Shown piece after piece: positions 31,431-39,725 of a stretch of 64,000 nt of DNA. Under the pieces are notes generated by a model, which had not been told where the DNA came from, did no database searches, and worked only from the letters and a program-made list of their open reading frames with translations. Both the position numbers and the translations under genes were made by a program. Source of the stretch: Alphaproteobacteria bacterium (lineage in GTDB: Bacteria > Myxococcota_A > UBA796 > CAJQPC01); contig JACKEV010000021.1 in assembly GCA_020632795.1 (NCBI GenBank), forward strand, positions 1 through 64,000, written 5' to 3'. How positions within the stretch are numbered: the first letter of the stretch is position 1; every line of letters begins with the position of its first letter.

Positions 31431-33008
31431 TCAGAACCGCTCCGCCCGCGCGGCCGCCCAGTCCCGGGCCACGTCGGGGCTCACCTGCCCGCTGAGCAGC
31501 GCGTCCGCCTCCAGGATGGGGAACAGCACGTCCAGGGTGGTGGTCTCGGTGGGGCTGATGCGGCGGTGGATGAGGTGGGCGCGCAGGTCGTCGGGGTGGT
31601 CCAGCCCGGCCGCGCCGACCAGCTCCAGCAGGTGGCGCACGGTCTCCTTCTGGTAGTGGGCGACCCGCACCCGCTTGTCCTCGACGACCAGTCCCCGGAC
31701 CAGCCGAGGGTCCTGGGTGGCCACGCCGGTGGGGCAGGTGTTGTTGTTGCAGCGCAGGGCCTGGATGCAGCCGAGCGAGAACATCATCCCGCGGGCGGAG
31801 TAGCAGAGATCCGCGCCGAGGGCGATCCGCACCGCCATGTCGAAGCCGTCGAGGACCCGACCGGAGGCGATGATCTTGATCCGGTCGCGGAGGCCGATCC
31901 CGACCAGGGCGCCGTGGACGAAGGTGAGGCCGTCGAAGAGCGGCCAGCCGACGCCGTTGGTGAACTCGAGGGGCGCCGCCCCGGTCCCCCCCTCGCCGCC
32001 GTCGACGGCGATGTAGTCCGGGGTGATCCCGGTCTCGAGCATCGCCTTGCAGACCCCGAGGAAGTCGCGCGGGTTGCCGACGCAGAGCTTGAAGCCGACC
32101 GGCTTGCCGCCGCTCAGCTCGCGGAGCTTGGCGACGAACTCGAGGAGCCCCCGCGGGGTCGAGAAGGTGGTGTGGGCCGGCGGCGAGAGGACGTCCTGGC
32201 CGAGCTGCACCAGGCGGATCTTGGCGATCTCCGGGGTCACCTTGGCGGCCGGCAGGATCCCGCCGTGGCCGGGCTTGGCCCCCTGCGAGAGCTTGATCTC
32301 GATCATCTTGACCTGGGGCAGAGTGGCGCGCTTCTTGAACTCCTCCTCCGAGAAGCCCCCGTCGTGGCTGCGGCAGCCGAAGTAGCCGGTGCCGATCTGC
32401 CAGATGATGTCGCCGCCCGGCTCGAGGTGGTAGGGGCTGAGGCCGCCCTCGCCGGTGTTGTGGGCGAAGCCGCCGTCGCGGGCGCCGCCGTTGAGCGCCC
32501 GGATCGCCGCCGGTGAGAGCGAGCCGAAGCTCATCGCCGAGATGTTGAGGAGGGCGGCGTCGTAGGGCTGGGTGCAGTCGGGCCCGCCGACGCGGATCCG
32601 GGTGTTGACGTCGGGGGCGCGGCGGGGGGCGAGGCTGTGCTCGATCCACTGATAGCCCTCGGCGTAGACGTCGTGGCGGGTGCCGAAGGGGACGGTGTCG
32701 AGGACGTGCTTGGCGCGCTGGTAGACCACCGAGCGCTGCTCCCGCGAGAACGGCGTGCCGTCGGTGTCGGTCTCGATGAAGTACTGGTGCATCTCCGGGC
32801 GCACCGACTCGAGGATGTACCGGAGGTTGCCGATCACCGGGAAGTTCCGCCGGATGGCGTGCTGGGGCTGGGCCATGTCGTAGAAGCCCAGCACCACGAT
32901 CGGGATGATGAAGATGTAGAACGTCAGCGCGGGCGGGAAGGTCACCGAGACCAGCGCGTTGATCGCGATGACGAACATCGAGAGGGCGAGGAACAGGTTG
33001 CGGGCCAT
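31431..33008 (-). CDS. FMN-binding glutamate synthase-family protein (GltB-like, membrane-anchored)
   Basis: A 525-residue stand-alone glutamate-synthase central/FMN domain. One or two N-terminal transmembrane helices (FLALSMFVIAINALVSVTFP, LTFYIFIIPIVVLGFYDMA) precede the alpha/beta barrel: ISAMSFGSLSPAAIRALNGG, NTGEGGLSPYHLEPGGDIIW, IEIKLSQGAKPGHGGILPAA and DYIAVDGGEGGTGAAPLEFT. The 3Fe-4S motif CIQALRCNNNTCPTGVAT (C-x5-C-x4-C) is intact. The glutaminase domain is absent, so it is not a complete GOGAT; these proteins are thought to use other amino donors or act as oxidoreductases. Start ATG 33008, with GAGG 5 nt upstream. Confidence 0.9.
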   Translation of the reverse strand: MARNLFLALSMFVIAINALVSVTFPPALTFYIFIIPIVVLGFYDMAQPQHAIRRNFPVIGNLRYILESVRPEMHQYFIETDTDGTPFSREQRSVVYQRAKHVLDTVPFGTRHDVYAEGYQWIEHSLAPRRAPDVNTRIRVGGPDCTQPYDAALLNISAMSFGSLSPAAIRALNGGARDGGFAHNTGEGGLSPYHLEPGGDIIWQIGTGYFGCRSHDGGFSEEEFKKRATLPQVKMIEIKLSQGAKPGHGGILPAAKVTPEIAKIRLVQLGQDVLSPPAHTTFSTPRGLLEFVAKLRELSGGKPVGFKLCVGNPRDFLGVCKAMLETGITPDYIAVDGGEGGTGAAPLEFTNGVGWPLFDGLTFVHGALVGIGLRDRIKIIASGRVLDGFDMAVRIALGADLCYSARGMMFSLGCIQALRCNNNTCPTGVATQDPRLVRGLVVEDKRVRVAHYQKETVRHLLELVGAAGLDHPDDLRAHLIHRRISPTETTTLDVLFPILEADALLSGQVSPDVARDWAAARAERF

Positions 33009-33077
33009 CAGCACCTCGAGCAGGCAGCGCAGCAGTGGGCGTACCTCTGTGGTGGCCCCGGGCGCAAGCCGCGCGCG

Positions 33078-33983
33078 TCAGGGGTGCTGCGCGAGCGCCC
33101 CGGGCTCTCGGTCCTCGAACCAGCGGACCAGCCCGTCCACGAAGACCCGCACCCGCGCGGGTTGGAGCTTTCGGCGCGCGTACACCGCGTGGAGGGGCAG
33201 CCGGACGCCGATCTGGTCGGGCAGGACCCGCACCAGCAGCCCCCGCGCCAGGGCCTGCGCGCTGCTGGACTCGCTGACCAGGGCGATCCCCCCGCCGGCC
33301 AGGGCGGCCTCCAGCAGGGCGCGCTGGTCGTTGGAGGAGAACGCGCCGCTGACGGGCACCCGCCCCCCGCTCCGCAGCGGCCACCACAGCATGGGGGTGC
33401 CCTCGGGGCCGTGGACCCGCAACAGCCGGTGGTCGGCGAGGTCCTCCACCCGCGCCGGGGTGCCGCGCCGGGCGAGGTAGTCCGGCGCGGCGACCGCGCT
33501 GATCTCGCTCGCCCCCAGGCGGCGCCGGATCAGGTCCGGGTCGCCCACCCGCCCCGCGCGCACCGCGACCTCCACCCGGTCCCCCCGCAGCTCCGCCCAG
33601 CGGATGTCTGCGAGCAGCTCGACCTCCAGCCGGGGGTGCTCCTGCTGGAGCTGGACGACCAGCCGGACGATGTCGGGGGCCAGCACCGGGGGCACCGAGG
33701 TCCGCAGCACGCCGGAGACCTCATCCCGCTCCTCCAGGGCGCTCTGCTCGATGCGGGCGAGGTCCTGGAGCACCGGGCGGAGCTGGTCCACCAGGCGGCG
33801 GCCGGCGGGGGTCGGCTCCACGCGCCGTGTCGTGCGGTGCAGCAGGGCCAGACCGAGGTGCGCCTCCAGCTCGCTGAGCCGGCGGCTGAGCGTGGGCCGG
33901 GAGAGGCCCAGGGCTGCGGCGGCGGCGGTGATGCTGCCGTGGTCGACGGTGGTCACCAGGCAGCGGTACAGGTCGAGATCCAT
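33078..33983 (-). CDS. LysR-family transcriptional regulator
   Basis: A 301-residue regulator. The N-terminal winged helix reads LYRCLVTTVDHGSITAAAAA, LGLSRPTLSRRLSELEAHLG, then LALLHRTTRRVEPTPAGRRL. The substrate-binding region starts near residue 90 (SGVLRTSVPPVLAPDIVRLV) and ends with the VFVDGLVRWFEDREPGALAQ helix. It is divergent from the DUF1304 gene, with a dyad in the 108-bp gap (34002-34020) that fits a LysR binding site, so DUF1304 is the likely target. Confidence 0.93.
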   Translation of the reverse strand: MDLDLYRCLVTTVDHGSITAAAAALGLSRPTLSRRLSELEAHLGLALLHRTTRRVEPTPAGRRLVDQLRPVLQDLARIEQSALEERDEVSGVLRTSVPPVLAPDIVRLVVQLQQEHPRLEVELLADIRWAELRGDRVEVAVRAGRVGDPDLIRRRLGASEISAVAAPDYLARRGTPARVEDLADHRLLRVHGPEGTPMLWWPLRSGGRVPVSGAFSSNDQRALLEAALAGGGIALVSESSSAQALARGLLVRVLPDQIGVRLPLHAVYARRKLQPARVRVFVDGLVRWFEDREPGALAQHP

Positions 33984-34001
33984 GCCGAATTTGTATCGTG
34001 G

Positions 34002-34020
34002 CTGAACGAATCGGGTTCAG
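34002..34020. promoter_or_regulatory. Candidate LysR binding site
   Basis: CTGAAC-N7-GTTCAG forms a perfect 6-bp dyad midway between the LysR gene and DUF1304, and includes the T-N11-A pattern typical of LysR-type sites. It is about 20 bp from the regulator start codon and 72 bp from the DUF1304 start. Confidence 0.5.
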
Positions 34021-34091
34021 AATACCCTCTAACGGAATCAATCTTTTCAGATAGACAGAGGGTGTTCCCCATCCACTTCGGAGAAAGTCCC

Positions 34092-34430
34092 ATGCTCGCC
34101 ACCGTCTTTGCCTGGATCGTCGTCGTCCTTCATGTGCTCTTCGGGCTGATGGAGTCCGTCGGCTGGAGCCAGATGGCCCGCCGCTTCGGCTACTCCAAGG
34201 AGGCCACCGAGACCACCCGCCGCCTCGCCCTGAACCAGGGCGCGTACAACGCCGGCCTGGCCTGCGTGCTGGGCTGGGCGCTGGTCACCGGCCAGGCCGC
34301 CACGGTGGTCGCGATGCTGGCCTACGTGGTGGCGATGGCCCTGGTCGGCGCGCTCAGCGTGCGCTGGACCATCTTCGTCATCCAGGGGGTCCCGGCGGTG
34401 GTGGCCCTGGCGGCTACCCTGTGGATGTAG
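34092..34430 (+). CDS. DUF1304 family membrane protein
   Basis: A 112-residue protein with four hydrophobic segments. Family landmarks are VFAWIVVVLHVLFGLMESVG, then RRFGYSKEATETTRRLALNQGAYN as two blocks around a polar loop (LALNQGAYNAGLA) and GALSVRWTIFVIQGVPAVVA. The usual family length is about 120 residues. The start is ATG 34092 (MLATVFAWIVVV); AGAAAG is a weak ribosome-binding site. Its last 17 nt overlap the 3' end of the convergent halogenase-like gene. Function unknown. Confidence 0.85.
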   Translation: MLATVFAWIVVVLHVLFGLMESVGWSQMARRFGYSKEATETTRRLALNQGAYNAGLACVLGWALVTGQAATVVAMLAYVVAMALVGALSVRWTIFVIQGVPAVVALAATLWM

Positions 34431-36147
34431 ACCGCCAGTCGGAGTTCCACGAGCGCAGCGCGTCGCGCAGGTAGCGTCGGGACCGGGAGCGGGCCTTGCG
34501 CCGCTGCCGGAGCACCTCTCGGGTCAGGTAGCGCAGCGCGACGCTGACCTTCCAGGCGAAGATGCGCTGCGCCAGCGCGGGCGGCGCGTTGCGCAGGAAC
34601 CACCACCGCAGCCGCAGGAGCCCCCCCACGGTGAACGCGGGGGTCGACCGCACGGCCTTGTCCCCCCACTGCCAGTAGTCGGGGGTGCAGGGCGAGGCCG
34701 CGAGCAGCGCGCGCAGCCGGTCGGCGATCGCGTCGGCGTTCGCGCCGTCGGGCTGGAGCGTGTCGAAGAGGGCGAACGCCTCCTCCAGCATCGCCCGGCA
34801 CTCGGGCACCTGGGAGCCCAGCAGGCCCGTGGCCGGCTCGCGCTCGGTGGCCTTGAGGTCCGGCTCGAGGCCGGCCTCGTGGCGCATGTAGAGGTTCCCG
34901 TTGACCCCGGTGCCGATGAGAAGCCCGATCACCCAGACCCGATACCAGGCGTCCCAGAGCCCGAAGTGGTGGAACGAGCGGTAGCTGTTGGCGACCACGC
35001 GATCGTAGAGGTCCAGGTTCCGGAAGAAGAACGCCTCGATCGGCTCGAAGCGCGCGCGGCGGAAGTCGCCGTCCGCGCAGGCGGCCACGAGCAGGCTGGT
35101 GAGCTGGTCGACCACCCCGGCGGTCAGGTTCAGCCCCGAGCTGTAGAGGGGATCCACGAAGCCCGCGGCGTGGGCCATCAGCGCCCAGCGGTCGCCCACC
35201 ACCTGCGACGCCCGCTGCTGGATGCGCCCCGTGGACACCCAGGGGCGCACCGCCGCCGCTCCCTCGAAGTGCCGGGCCATGTCCGGGAAGCGGGCGATGA
35301 TCTCGCGGAACTCCTCCTCGGCGGGCTTGCCGGTCTCGGGGTATACCGAGCGATCGAGCATGAGCCCCACCGAGCACAGCGGGTTCACCGCGTCAGGGTG
35401 GTTGTCGAAGGGGATCACCCACATCCAGCCACCCGGGAAGACGTGGTGGAGGGTGGACTGGCAGAGCGGGTAGGGGATGCCCGCGGCGTTGACGTCGCCC
35501 ACCAGCCCGTCGAAGGAGGGCACGCCGATCATGTGGGTGAACAGGGAGCGCGAGTCGGTCTGCAGGGTGAGGGGATCCTGCTGGAGGCCGAGCTGGCGCA
35601 TGAGCGGGGAGCCGAAGCCGGCGGCGTCCACCAGGAAGCGTGCCCGGTGCTGCTCGCCGGTGTGCGTCTGCACCGTGACCCCGTCTTCGTCGAAGCGGAT
35701 GTCGGTGGCGCGGGTGGACTGGTGGACCTTCGCGCCGTGGCGCATGGCCACGGTGACCATCCAGGCGTCGCTGTCCTGTCGGAAGAGATGACAGTCGGGG
35801 CCGAGCGGCGGGGCGAACGTCGGGTACTGGTGCGCCTGGTGGAGATCGACGGGGTGGCCAGGCTGGTGGTAGACGAAGCTGAACGCACGCTTGATCCCAC
35901 TGGATGGACCGATCGCGTCGCGTAGAGCGTAGAACGCCCCGAGATCCGCGATCTCGGGGACGTCGTATTTGCGCGCCAGCAGCTTCAGGCGGAAGCTGGT
36001 GTCGGGCGTCGTCGCTTCACCGATGGCGAAGCGGGGGTGGACCCCCGCGTCGAGCATCGTCACCTTGACACCCCGGGACGCCAGGCAGGCGCCCAGGAGC
36101 GTGCCCCCCAGCCCGGTCCCCAGGATGAGGACGTCGGACCGGGTCAT
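34414..36147 (-). CDS. Flavin-dependent halogenase-like oxidoreductase
   Basis: A 577-residue FAD protein. The N-terminal dinucleotide motif is VLILGTGLGGTLLGACLASR. GEATTP (43-48) is the usual second FAD contact, and GGWMWVIPF contains the WxWxIP motif of flavin halogenases (241-246). A Lys in SSGIKRAFSF (about 86) is at the place of the catalytic lysine, and FVDPLYSSGLNL matches the C-terminal FAD contact. The last 180 residues are an extra helical region with Arg-rich end. WxWxIP suggests no mono-oxygenase activity, but halogenation is unproven and the substrate could be carrier-bound. It is 4 nt downstream of a small basic protein gene on the same strand. Confidence 0.82.
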   Translation of the reverse strand: MTRSDVLILGTGLGGTLLGACLASRGVKVTMLDAGVHPRFAIGEATTPDTSFRLKLLARKYDVPEIADLGAFYALRDAIGPSSGIKRAFSFVYHQPGHPVDLHQAHQYPTFAPPLGPDCHLFRQDSDAWMVTVAMRHGAKVHQSTRATDIRFDEDGVTVQTHTGEQHRARFLVDAAGFGSPLMRQLGLQQDPLTLQTDSRSLFTHMIGVPSFDGLVGDVNAAGIPYPLCQSTLHHVFPGGWMWVIPFDNHPDAVNPLCSVGLMLDRSVYPETGKPAEEEFREIIARFPDMARHFEGAAAVRPWVSTGRIQQRASQVVGDRWALMAHAAGFVDPLYSSGLNLTAGVVDQLTSLLVAACADGDFRRARFEPIEAFFFRNLDLYDRVVANSYRSFHHFGLWDAWYRVWVIGLLIGTGVNGNLYMRHEAGLEPDLKATEREPATGLLGSQVPECRAMLEEAFALFDTLQPDGANADAIADRLRALLAASPCTPDYWQWGDKAVRSTPAFTVGGLLRLRWWFLRNAPPALAQRIFAWKVSVALRYLTREVLRQRRKARSRSRRYLRDALRSWNSDWRSTSTG

Positions 36148-36151
36148 TGAA

Positions 36152-36421
36152 TCAAAGCGAGGGCATGGGGGGGAAGCCGGGCATCTTCATGCCGCCGGGC
36201 ATCTTCAGGCCGTCGGCCTTGCGCTCGACGACCACGACCACGGTCTGGGCGCCAGCGGCGAGCAGGCCGTCGCCCCGCAGCTCCTCGACGGCTGCGTGGA
36301 CGTCGTCCATGAGCTTGCCCTTGCCCTTGCGCAGGCGCTTGACGTGCTTGCCCTTCTGCTTGCCCAGATCCACCACGACCAGCTTGTTCGAATTCACGGC
36401 TGGGGTCTTTTCGTCGGCCAC
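36152..36421 (-). CDS. Small basic protein, DUF6200-like
   Basis: An 89-residue protein starting at GTG 36421; AGGAGGT lies 7 nt upstream. The core reads NKLVVVDLGKQKGKHVKRLR, then KGKGKLMDDVHAAVEELRGD and TVVVVVERKAD, ending in a Met/Pro/Gly tail (MPGGMKMPGFPPMPSL). The pattern VVVDLG...IK.LRKG.GKL...V...EL recalls the family I know as DUF6200, but the name is from memory. It is divergent from a second small basic protein at 36525 and lies 4 nt before the halogenase-like gene, so it is translated first in that transcript. Confidence 0.75.
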   Translation of the reverse strand: MADEKTPAVNSNKLVVVDLGKQKGKHVKRLRKGKGKLMDDVHAAVEELRGDGLLAAGAQTVVVVVERKADGLKMPGGMKMPGFPPMPSL

Positions 36422-36524
36422 GGTATGTACCTCCTGAGGCTTCGGTCGGAAGATATCATGTAGGCTGTGGTGCGCGAGTGAGCACGTAAGGTGATATAAG
36501 AAACTGGCATTCGGAGAACAATCC
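36422..36524. promoter_or_regulatory. Divergent promoter region between the two small basic protein genes
   Basis: This 103-bp region is the only spacer between the halogenase arm (minus) and the MMPL arm (plus) and is AT-rich relative to its flanks. It contains GATATAAG about 45 bp before the plus-strand start, TACATGATATC on the minus strand, and the dyad GTGC-N8-GCAC between them. Coordinated control of both arms is likely; exact promoters cannot be fixed by eye. Confidence 0.45.
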
Positions 36525-36836
36525 ATGAGCAGCAACAGCGATCTCCCCAAGTCCGTCCGCCGCGTGACCGTCATCCAGGGTGATGGCGCCTCTCGCACCG
36601 TCTTCAAGAAGTCCAAGGACAAGAAGTCCCAGTCCTTCATGCTCAAGCCCTTCGAGCGCGTGCACCGCCGCATGGCCGAGGCCATGAAGGAGGGCGCCGC
36701 CGAGTACCTGGATCGCCACGAGCGCTCCAACGAGAAGAAGAAGAACGGTTGGGTCAAGGACATGGGCGACAACGTCTACAAGGCCAACCGCAAGGCCATG
36801 AAGAAGGCCCGCAAGGCCATGCCTGGCATGGGGTAG
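36525..36836 (+). CDS. Small basic protein, DUF6312-like
   Basis: A 103-residue, Lys/Arg-rich protein. Blocks are LPKSVRRVTVIQGDGASRTV, FKKSKDKKSQSFMLKPFERV and AAEYLDRHERSNEKKKNGWV, ending in KKARKAMPGMG. The SVRRVTV start and YLDRHERSNxKKKNGW motif recall the family I know as DUF6312 (from memory). GGAGAA lies 7-12 nt before the ATG. It is the first gene of the plus-strand arm and precedes the MMPL exporter by about 46 nt. Both small proteins end in a short Met/Pro/Gly tail (PGMG and MPGGMKMPG), which may reflect a shared partner. Confidence 0.75.
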   Translation: MSSNSDLPKSVRRVTVIQGDGASRTVFKKSKDKKSQSFMLKPFERVHRRMAEAMKEGAAEYLDRHERSNEKKKNGWVKDMGDNVYKANRKAMKKARKAMPGMG

Positions 36837-36882
36837 TTCCCTGCTGAGAACCGCCCTGTTCAGGCTCCTGACGCGCCTGGCC

Positions 36883-38841
36883 GTGCATCACGGCCGGGCC
36901 GTTGTGGTTGTGGCGGTGCTGGCGACCGCGGCCAGCCTCGCCATCACCACGCAGATCGAGCTGCGCACCAGCTTCAAGGATCTCCTCGGCGAGCAGGATC
37001 CTGTCGCGCAGCAGCTCGCCTATTTCGAAGACAACTTCCCGATCGCCTCCACGGTCCGCGTGCTGATGGAGGGGCGGGACCCCGATCGCCTGATCGCTGC
37101 GGGGGCCGCGCTCACCGAGCGCCTGGAGGCCCACCCCGATCGCATCCGCTACGTCGCCTTCGAGCAGCCGGTCGATTTCTTCGTCGAGCACAGCCTGCTC
37201 TACCTCGACGTCGACGATCTCCGCTTCGCAGAGGCCTCGCTCGCCGAGCAGCAGGCCCCGCTGCGCGCGCTGATGGCGGATCCGTCCGCCCTGGGCATGA
37301 TGGGCGGGCTCGACGCGTTGATGGCCGAGCAGGCCCGGCCTGCGGACACCGTGGCCCGGATCAACTCCCGGGTCTTCGGGGAGCTGGAGCTGGGGGACGC
37401 CCCGGAGAGCGGGCAGGCCGCCAACGTCGGCCTGGCCCTGAACACCGGCTCGATCAACCGCCAGCTCTCTGAGCAGCTCATCCGAACGATCGAGCCGCTG
37501 CCGCTGCCGCCTTCGCGTGAAGAGACCCTCCAGGGCCTGCGCGCCGCCACCGAGCTGTTCGACATGGTGGCCGACGTGCTGGAGCAGGGCGAGCGGGTCA
37601 CCCCCGAGGCGTTCAGCGCGCGGGCCCGGGCGCTCCAGGACCAGGGGCTCGCCGGGGCGGGCATGCCGCTGTCCCGCTACGCGCTCAGCCCCGACGGCAC
37701 CGCGCTGGTCATCGACCTCTTCACCGCCGAGCCGGTCCTCGACATCGAGGTCGCGCGGCCCTTCCTGGCGTGGTTGGAGCCCATGGTCGACGAGGTCGCC
37801 AAGCTCTACCCCGACGTGTCGCTGCGGCTCACCGGCCTGCCGGTCATGTTCAAGCAGGAGAACGAGGCCCTGCTGGACAACTTCGCCCTGGTCACCCTGC
37901 TGGGCTTCGTGGGCATCCTGGCGGTGTTCATCATCGGCTTCGAGCGCGTGGGGCTGCCCTCGCTCTCGGGCATCCCCCTGGTGATGGGCGCGACCTGGAC
38001 CTTCGGCGTGATCACGGTGGTCAACGGGGGCCTGACCCTGTTCTCGCTGACCTTCCCCGTGCTGCTGTTCGGCATCGGGATCGACTTCGCGATCCACCTG
38101 ATGTCGGGCTACTCCGAGCAGCGTCGGGAGGGCCTGGAGCCCGAGGAAGCGCTGAACGTCGCGTTCGACAAGATCGGCGCGGGGCTGCTCACCGGGGCGC
38201 TGACCACGGCCATGGCCTTCCTGGTCATGATGACGTCCGCGTTCTACGGCTACAAGGACATGGGCTTCACCGCGGGCGTGGGGGTGCTCACCGCGCTGCT
38301 GGCGATGCTGACGGTGTTGCCGGCGATCATGGTCATGTGGGACCAGCGCCAGCAGGCCCGCGGGGAGATGCTCCCCGACGTGCCGTTCCCCTTCCTGGAG
38401 CCGCTGGGCCGCATCCTGGTGCGCAACCGCTACCTGGTGCTGGCGGCGTTCCTCGTGGTCAGCCTGACCTTCGGCTACTTCGCCGCCGAGAGCCGGCTCG
38501 ACCAGAACTACCTCAACATCATCCCCAAGGACATCCCGGCCGCGCGGGCGCAGGCCCGCATCCTGGAGGTGTACGGCACCAGTAACGAGATCGTCACATT
38601 CTTCGCGGACGATCTCGAACAGGCGGAGCGCATCCGCGCGGCGGCCGAGGCCACCCCCTCCATCGCCGAGGTCATGAGCCCCTCTGCGCTGGTGCCTGAG
38701 CATCAGGCCGACAAGGAGCCCGCGATCACCGCGATCGGGGCGCGGCTGGCCGAGCTGCCGCCGCCCAGGCGCCGTCGCCCCACACCTACGACGCCGACGA
38801 GGTCGCCCAGCTCCGGCGGCACCTGGCCTCCATCAAGGTGA
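36883..38841 (+). CDS. MMPL/RND-family exporter, N-terminal part (gene frameshifted near 38766)
   Basis: N-terminal two-thirds of an MMPL-type transporter. After the first helix (VVVVAVLATAASLAITTQIE) comes the periplasmic loop with SFKDLLGEQDPVAQQLAYFE. Helices 2-6 follow (NFALVTLLGFVGILAVFIIG; LFSLTFPVLLFGIGIDFAIH with the GIGIDFAIH motif; TTAMAFLVMMTSAFYG), then helix 7 (YLVLAAFLVVSLTFGYFAAE). True homology ends near base 38766, where one base appears lost; the in-frame Arg/Pro-rich end is an artefact. The start is uncertain: GTG 36883 is used here, but CTG codons at 36841-36868 extend the usual cytoplasmic N-terminus. It probably exports a lipid-like or hydrophobic product. Confidence 0.85.
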   Translation: MHHGRAVVVVAVLATAASLAITTQIELRTSFKDLLGEQDPVAQQLAYFEDNFPIASTVRVLMEGRDPDRLIAAGAALTERLEAHPDRIRYVAFEQPVDFFVEHSLLYLDVDDLRFAEASLAEQQAPLRALMADPSALGMMGGLDALMAEQARPADTVARINSRVFGELELGDAPESGQAANVGLALNTGSINRQLSEQLIRTIEPLPLPPSREETLQGLRAATELFDMVADVLEQGERVTPEAFSARARALQDQGLAGAGMPLSRYALSPDGTALVIDLFTAEPVLDIEVARPFLAWLEPMVDEVAKLYPDVSLRLTGLPVMFKQENEALLDNFALVTLLGFVGILAVFIIGFERVGLPSLSGIPLVMGATWTFGVITVVNGGLTLFSLTFPVLLFGIGIDFAIHLMSGYSEQRREGLEPEEALNVAFDKIGAGLLTGALTTAMAFLVMMTSAFYGYKDMGFTAGVGVLTALLAMLTVLPAIMVMWDQRQQARGEMLPDVPFPFLEPLGRILVRNRYLVLAAFLVVSLTFGYFAAESRLDQNYLNIIPKDIPAARAQARILEVYGTSNEIVTFFADDLEQAERIRAAAEATPSIAEVMSPSALVPEHQADKEPAITAIGARLAELPPPRRRRPTPTTPTRSPSSGGTWPPSR

Positions 38842-39725
38842 GCGCGCTCCAGCTCTCCATGCTCTCCGCCACGCTCTACGACGACGACGTGCGGCAGGCA
38901 GCGGGCGAGCTGCGGGACGTCATCAACCGGGTGGACGCGCGCACCAGCGTGGCGTCCGCTGGACGGCTGTCCTACCTCGACCGGCTCCTGGCCCAGGAGA
39001 TCCACGGCACCTTCGAGCGCTTCCAGCGCATGAGCGGCAACACCTCCCTCACCCCCGAGCAGCTCCCGCAGGGTCTGCGCACGCAGCTCCAGGGTGCCGA
39101 CGGGCGCTGGCTCGTCGTCGTCCGCGCGGCGGGGGACATCTGGGATCGGGAGTTCCGCGATCCCTTCATGCAGGACCTCGGCAGCATCTCGTCGGACTAC
39201 GTCGGCGCGATCAGCGCCTGGCACCGGGGGCTGGTCCTCCTGGTCGCCGAGCTGCCCAAGGTGTTCGGGCTCACCGCCCTGGTGGTCTTCGGGCTGGTGT
39301 GGATCGACCTGCGAAGCCTGCGGGCCACCGCGCTGGCCATGGTGCCCCTGGTGCTGGGGCTCATCTGGACCGTCGGCACGATGGCGGTGCTGGACCTGCC
39401 GTTCAACATGCTCAGCATCATCGCCATCCCGCTGCTGGTGGGGATCGGCATCGACAACGGCGTGCACATCTACCACCGCGTCCGCAAGGAGCACGACATC
39501 CCGCTCGCGCTCGCCCGCAGCGGGAAGCCGGTGCTGCTGACCTCGATGACCACGGCCATCGGCTTCGGCAGCCTGATGCTCTCGGTCCACCCGGGCATCC
39601 ACGACCTCGGCATGGTCACCGCCATCGGCATCGCGTCCTGCCTGTGCGTCAGCCTGCTGCTGCTGCCCGCGCTGGTGGCGATCTTCGATGAGGACGTGCT
39701 GGCCCCGAAGGACGAGGAGCCGTGA
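38838..39725 (+). CDS. MMPL/RND-family exporter, C-terminal part (same gene after frameshift)
   Basis: Continuation of the MMPL transporter in the -1 frame: homologous sequence resumes at about 38766 (QAPSPHTYDADEVAQLRRHL) and runs without a break through the second periplasmic loop and helices 8-12 (LPKVFGLTALVVFGLVWIDL, AIPLLVGIGIDNGVHIYHRV with the GIGIDNGVHI motif, TTAIGFGSLMLSV). A single added base near 38764-38766 would join the two parts into one protein of about 948 residues from GTG 36883. The GTG start of the following lipoprotein overlaps this stop codon. Confidence 0.85.
   Translation: MSALQLSMLSATLYDDDVRQAAGELRDVINRVDARTSVASAGRLSYLDRLLAQEIHGTFERFQRMSGNTSLTPEQLPQGLRTQLQGADGRWLVVVRAAGDIWDREFRDPFMQDLGSISSDYVGAISAWHRGLVLLVAELPKVFGLTALVVFGLVWIDLRSLRATALAMVPLVLGLIWTVGTMAVLDLPFNMLSIIAIPLLVGIGIDNGVHIYHRVRKEHDIPLALARSGKPVLLTSMTTAIGFGSLMLSVHPGIHDLGMVTAIGIASCLCVSLLLLPALVAIFDEDVLAPKDEEP

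Noticed and set aside
36152..36772. Longer 206-codon version of the DUF6200-like gene
   Set aside because: The extra N-terminus runs antisense through the divergent small gene; the GTG at 36421 with AGGAGGT upstream gives a normal small protein.
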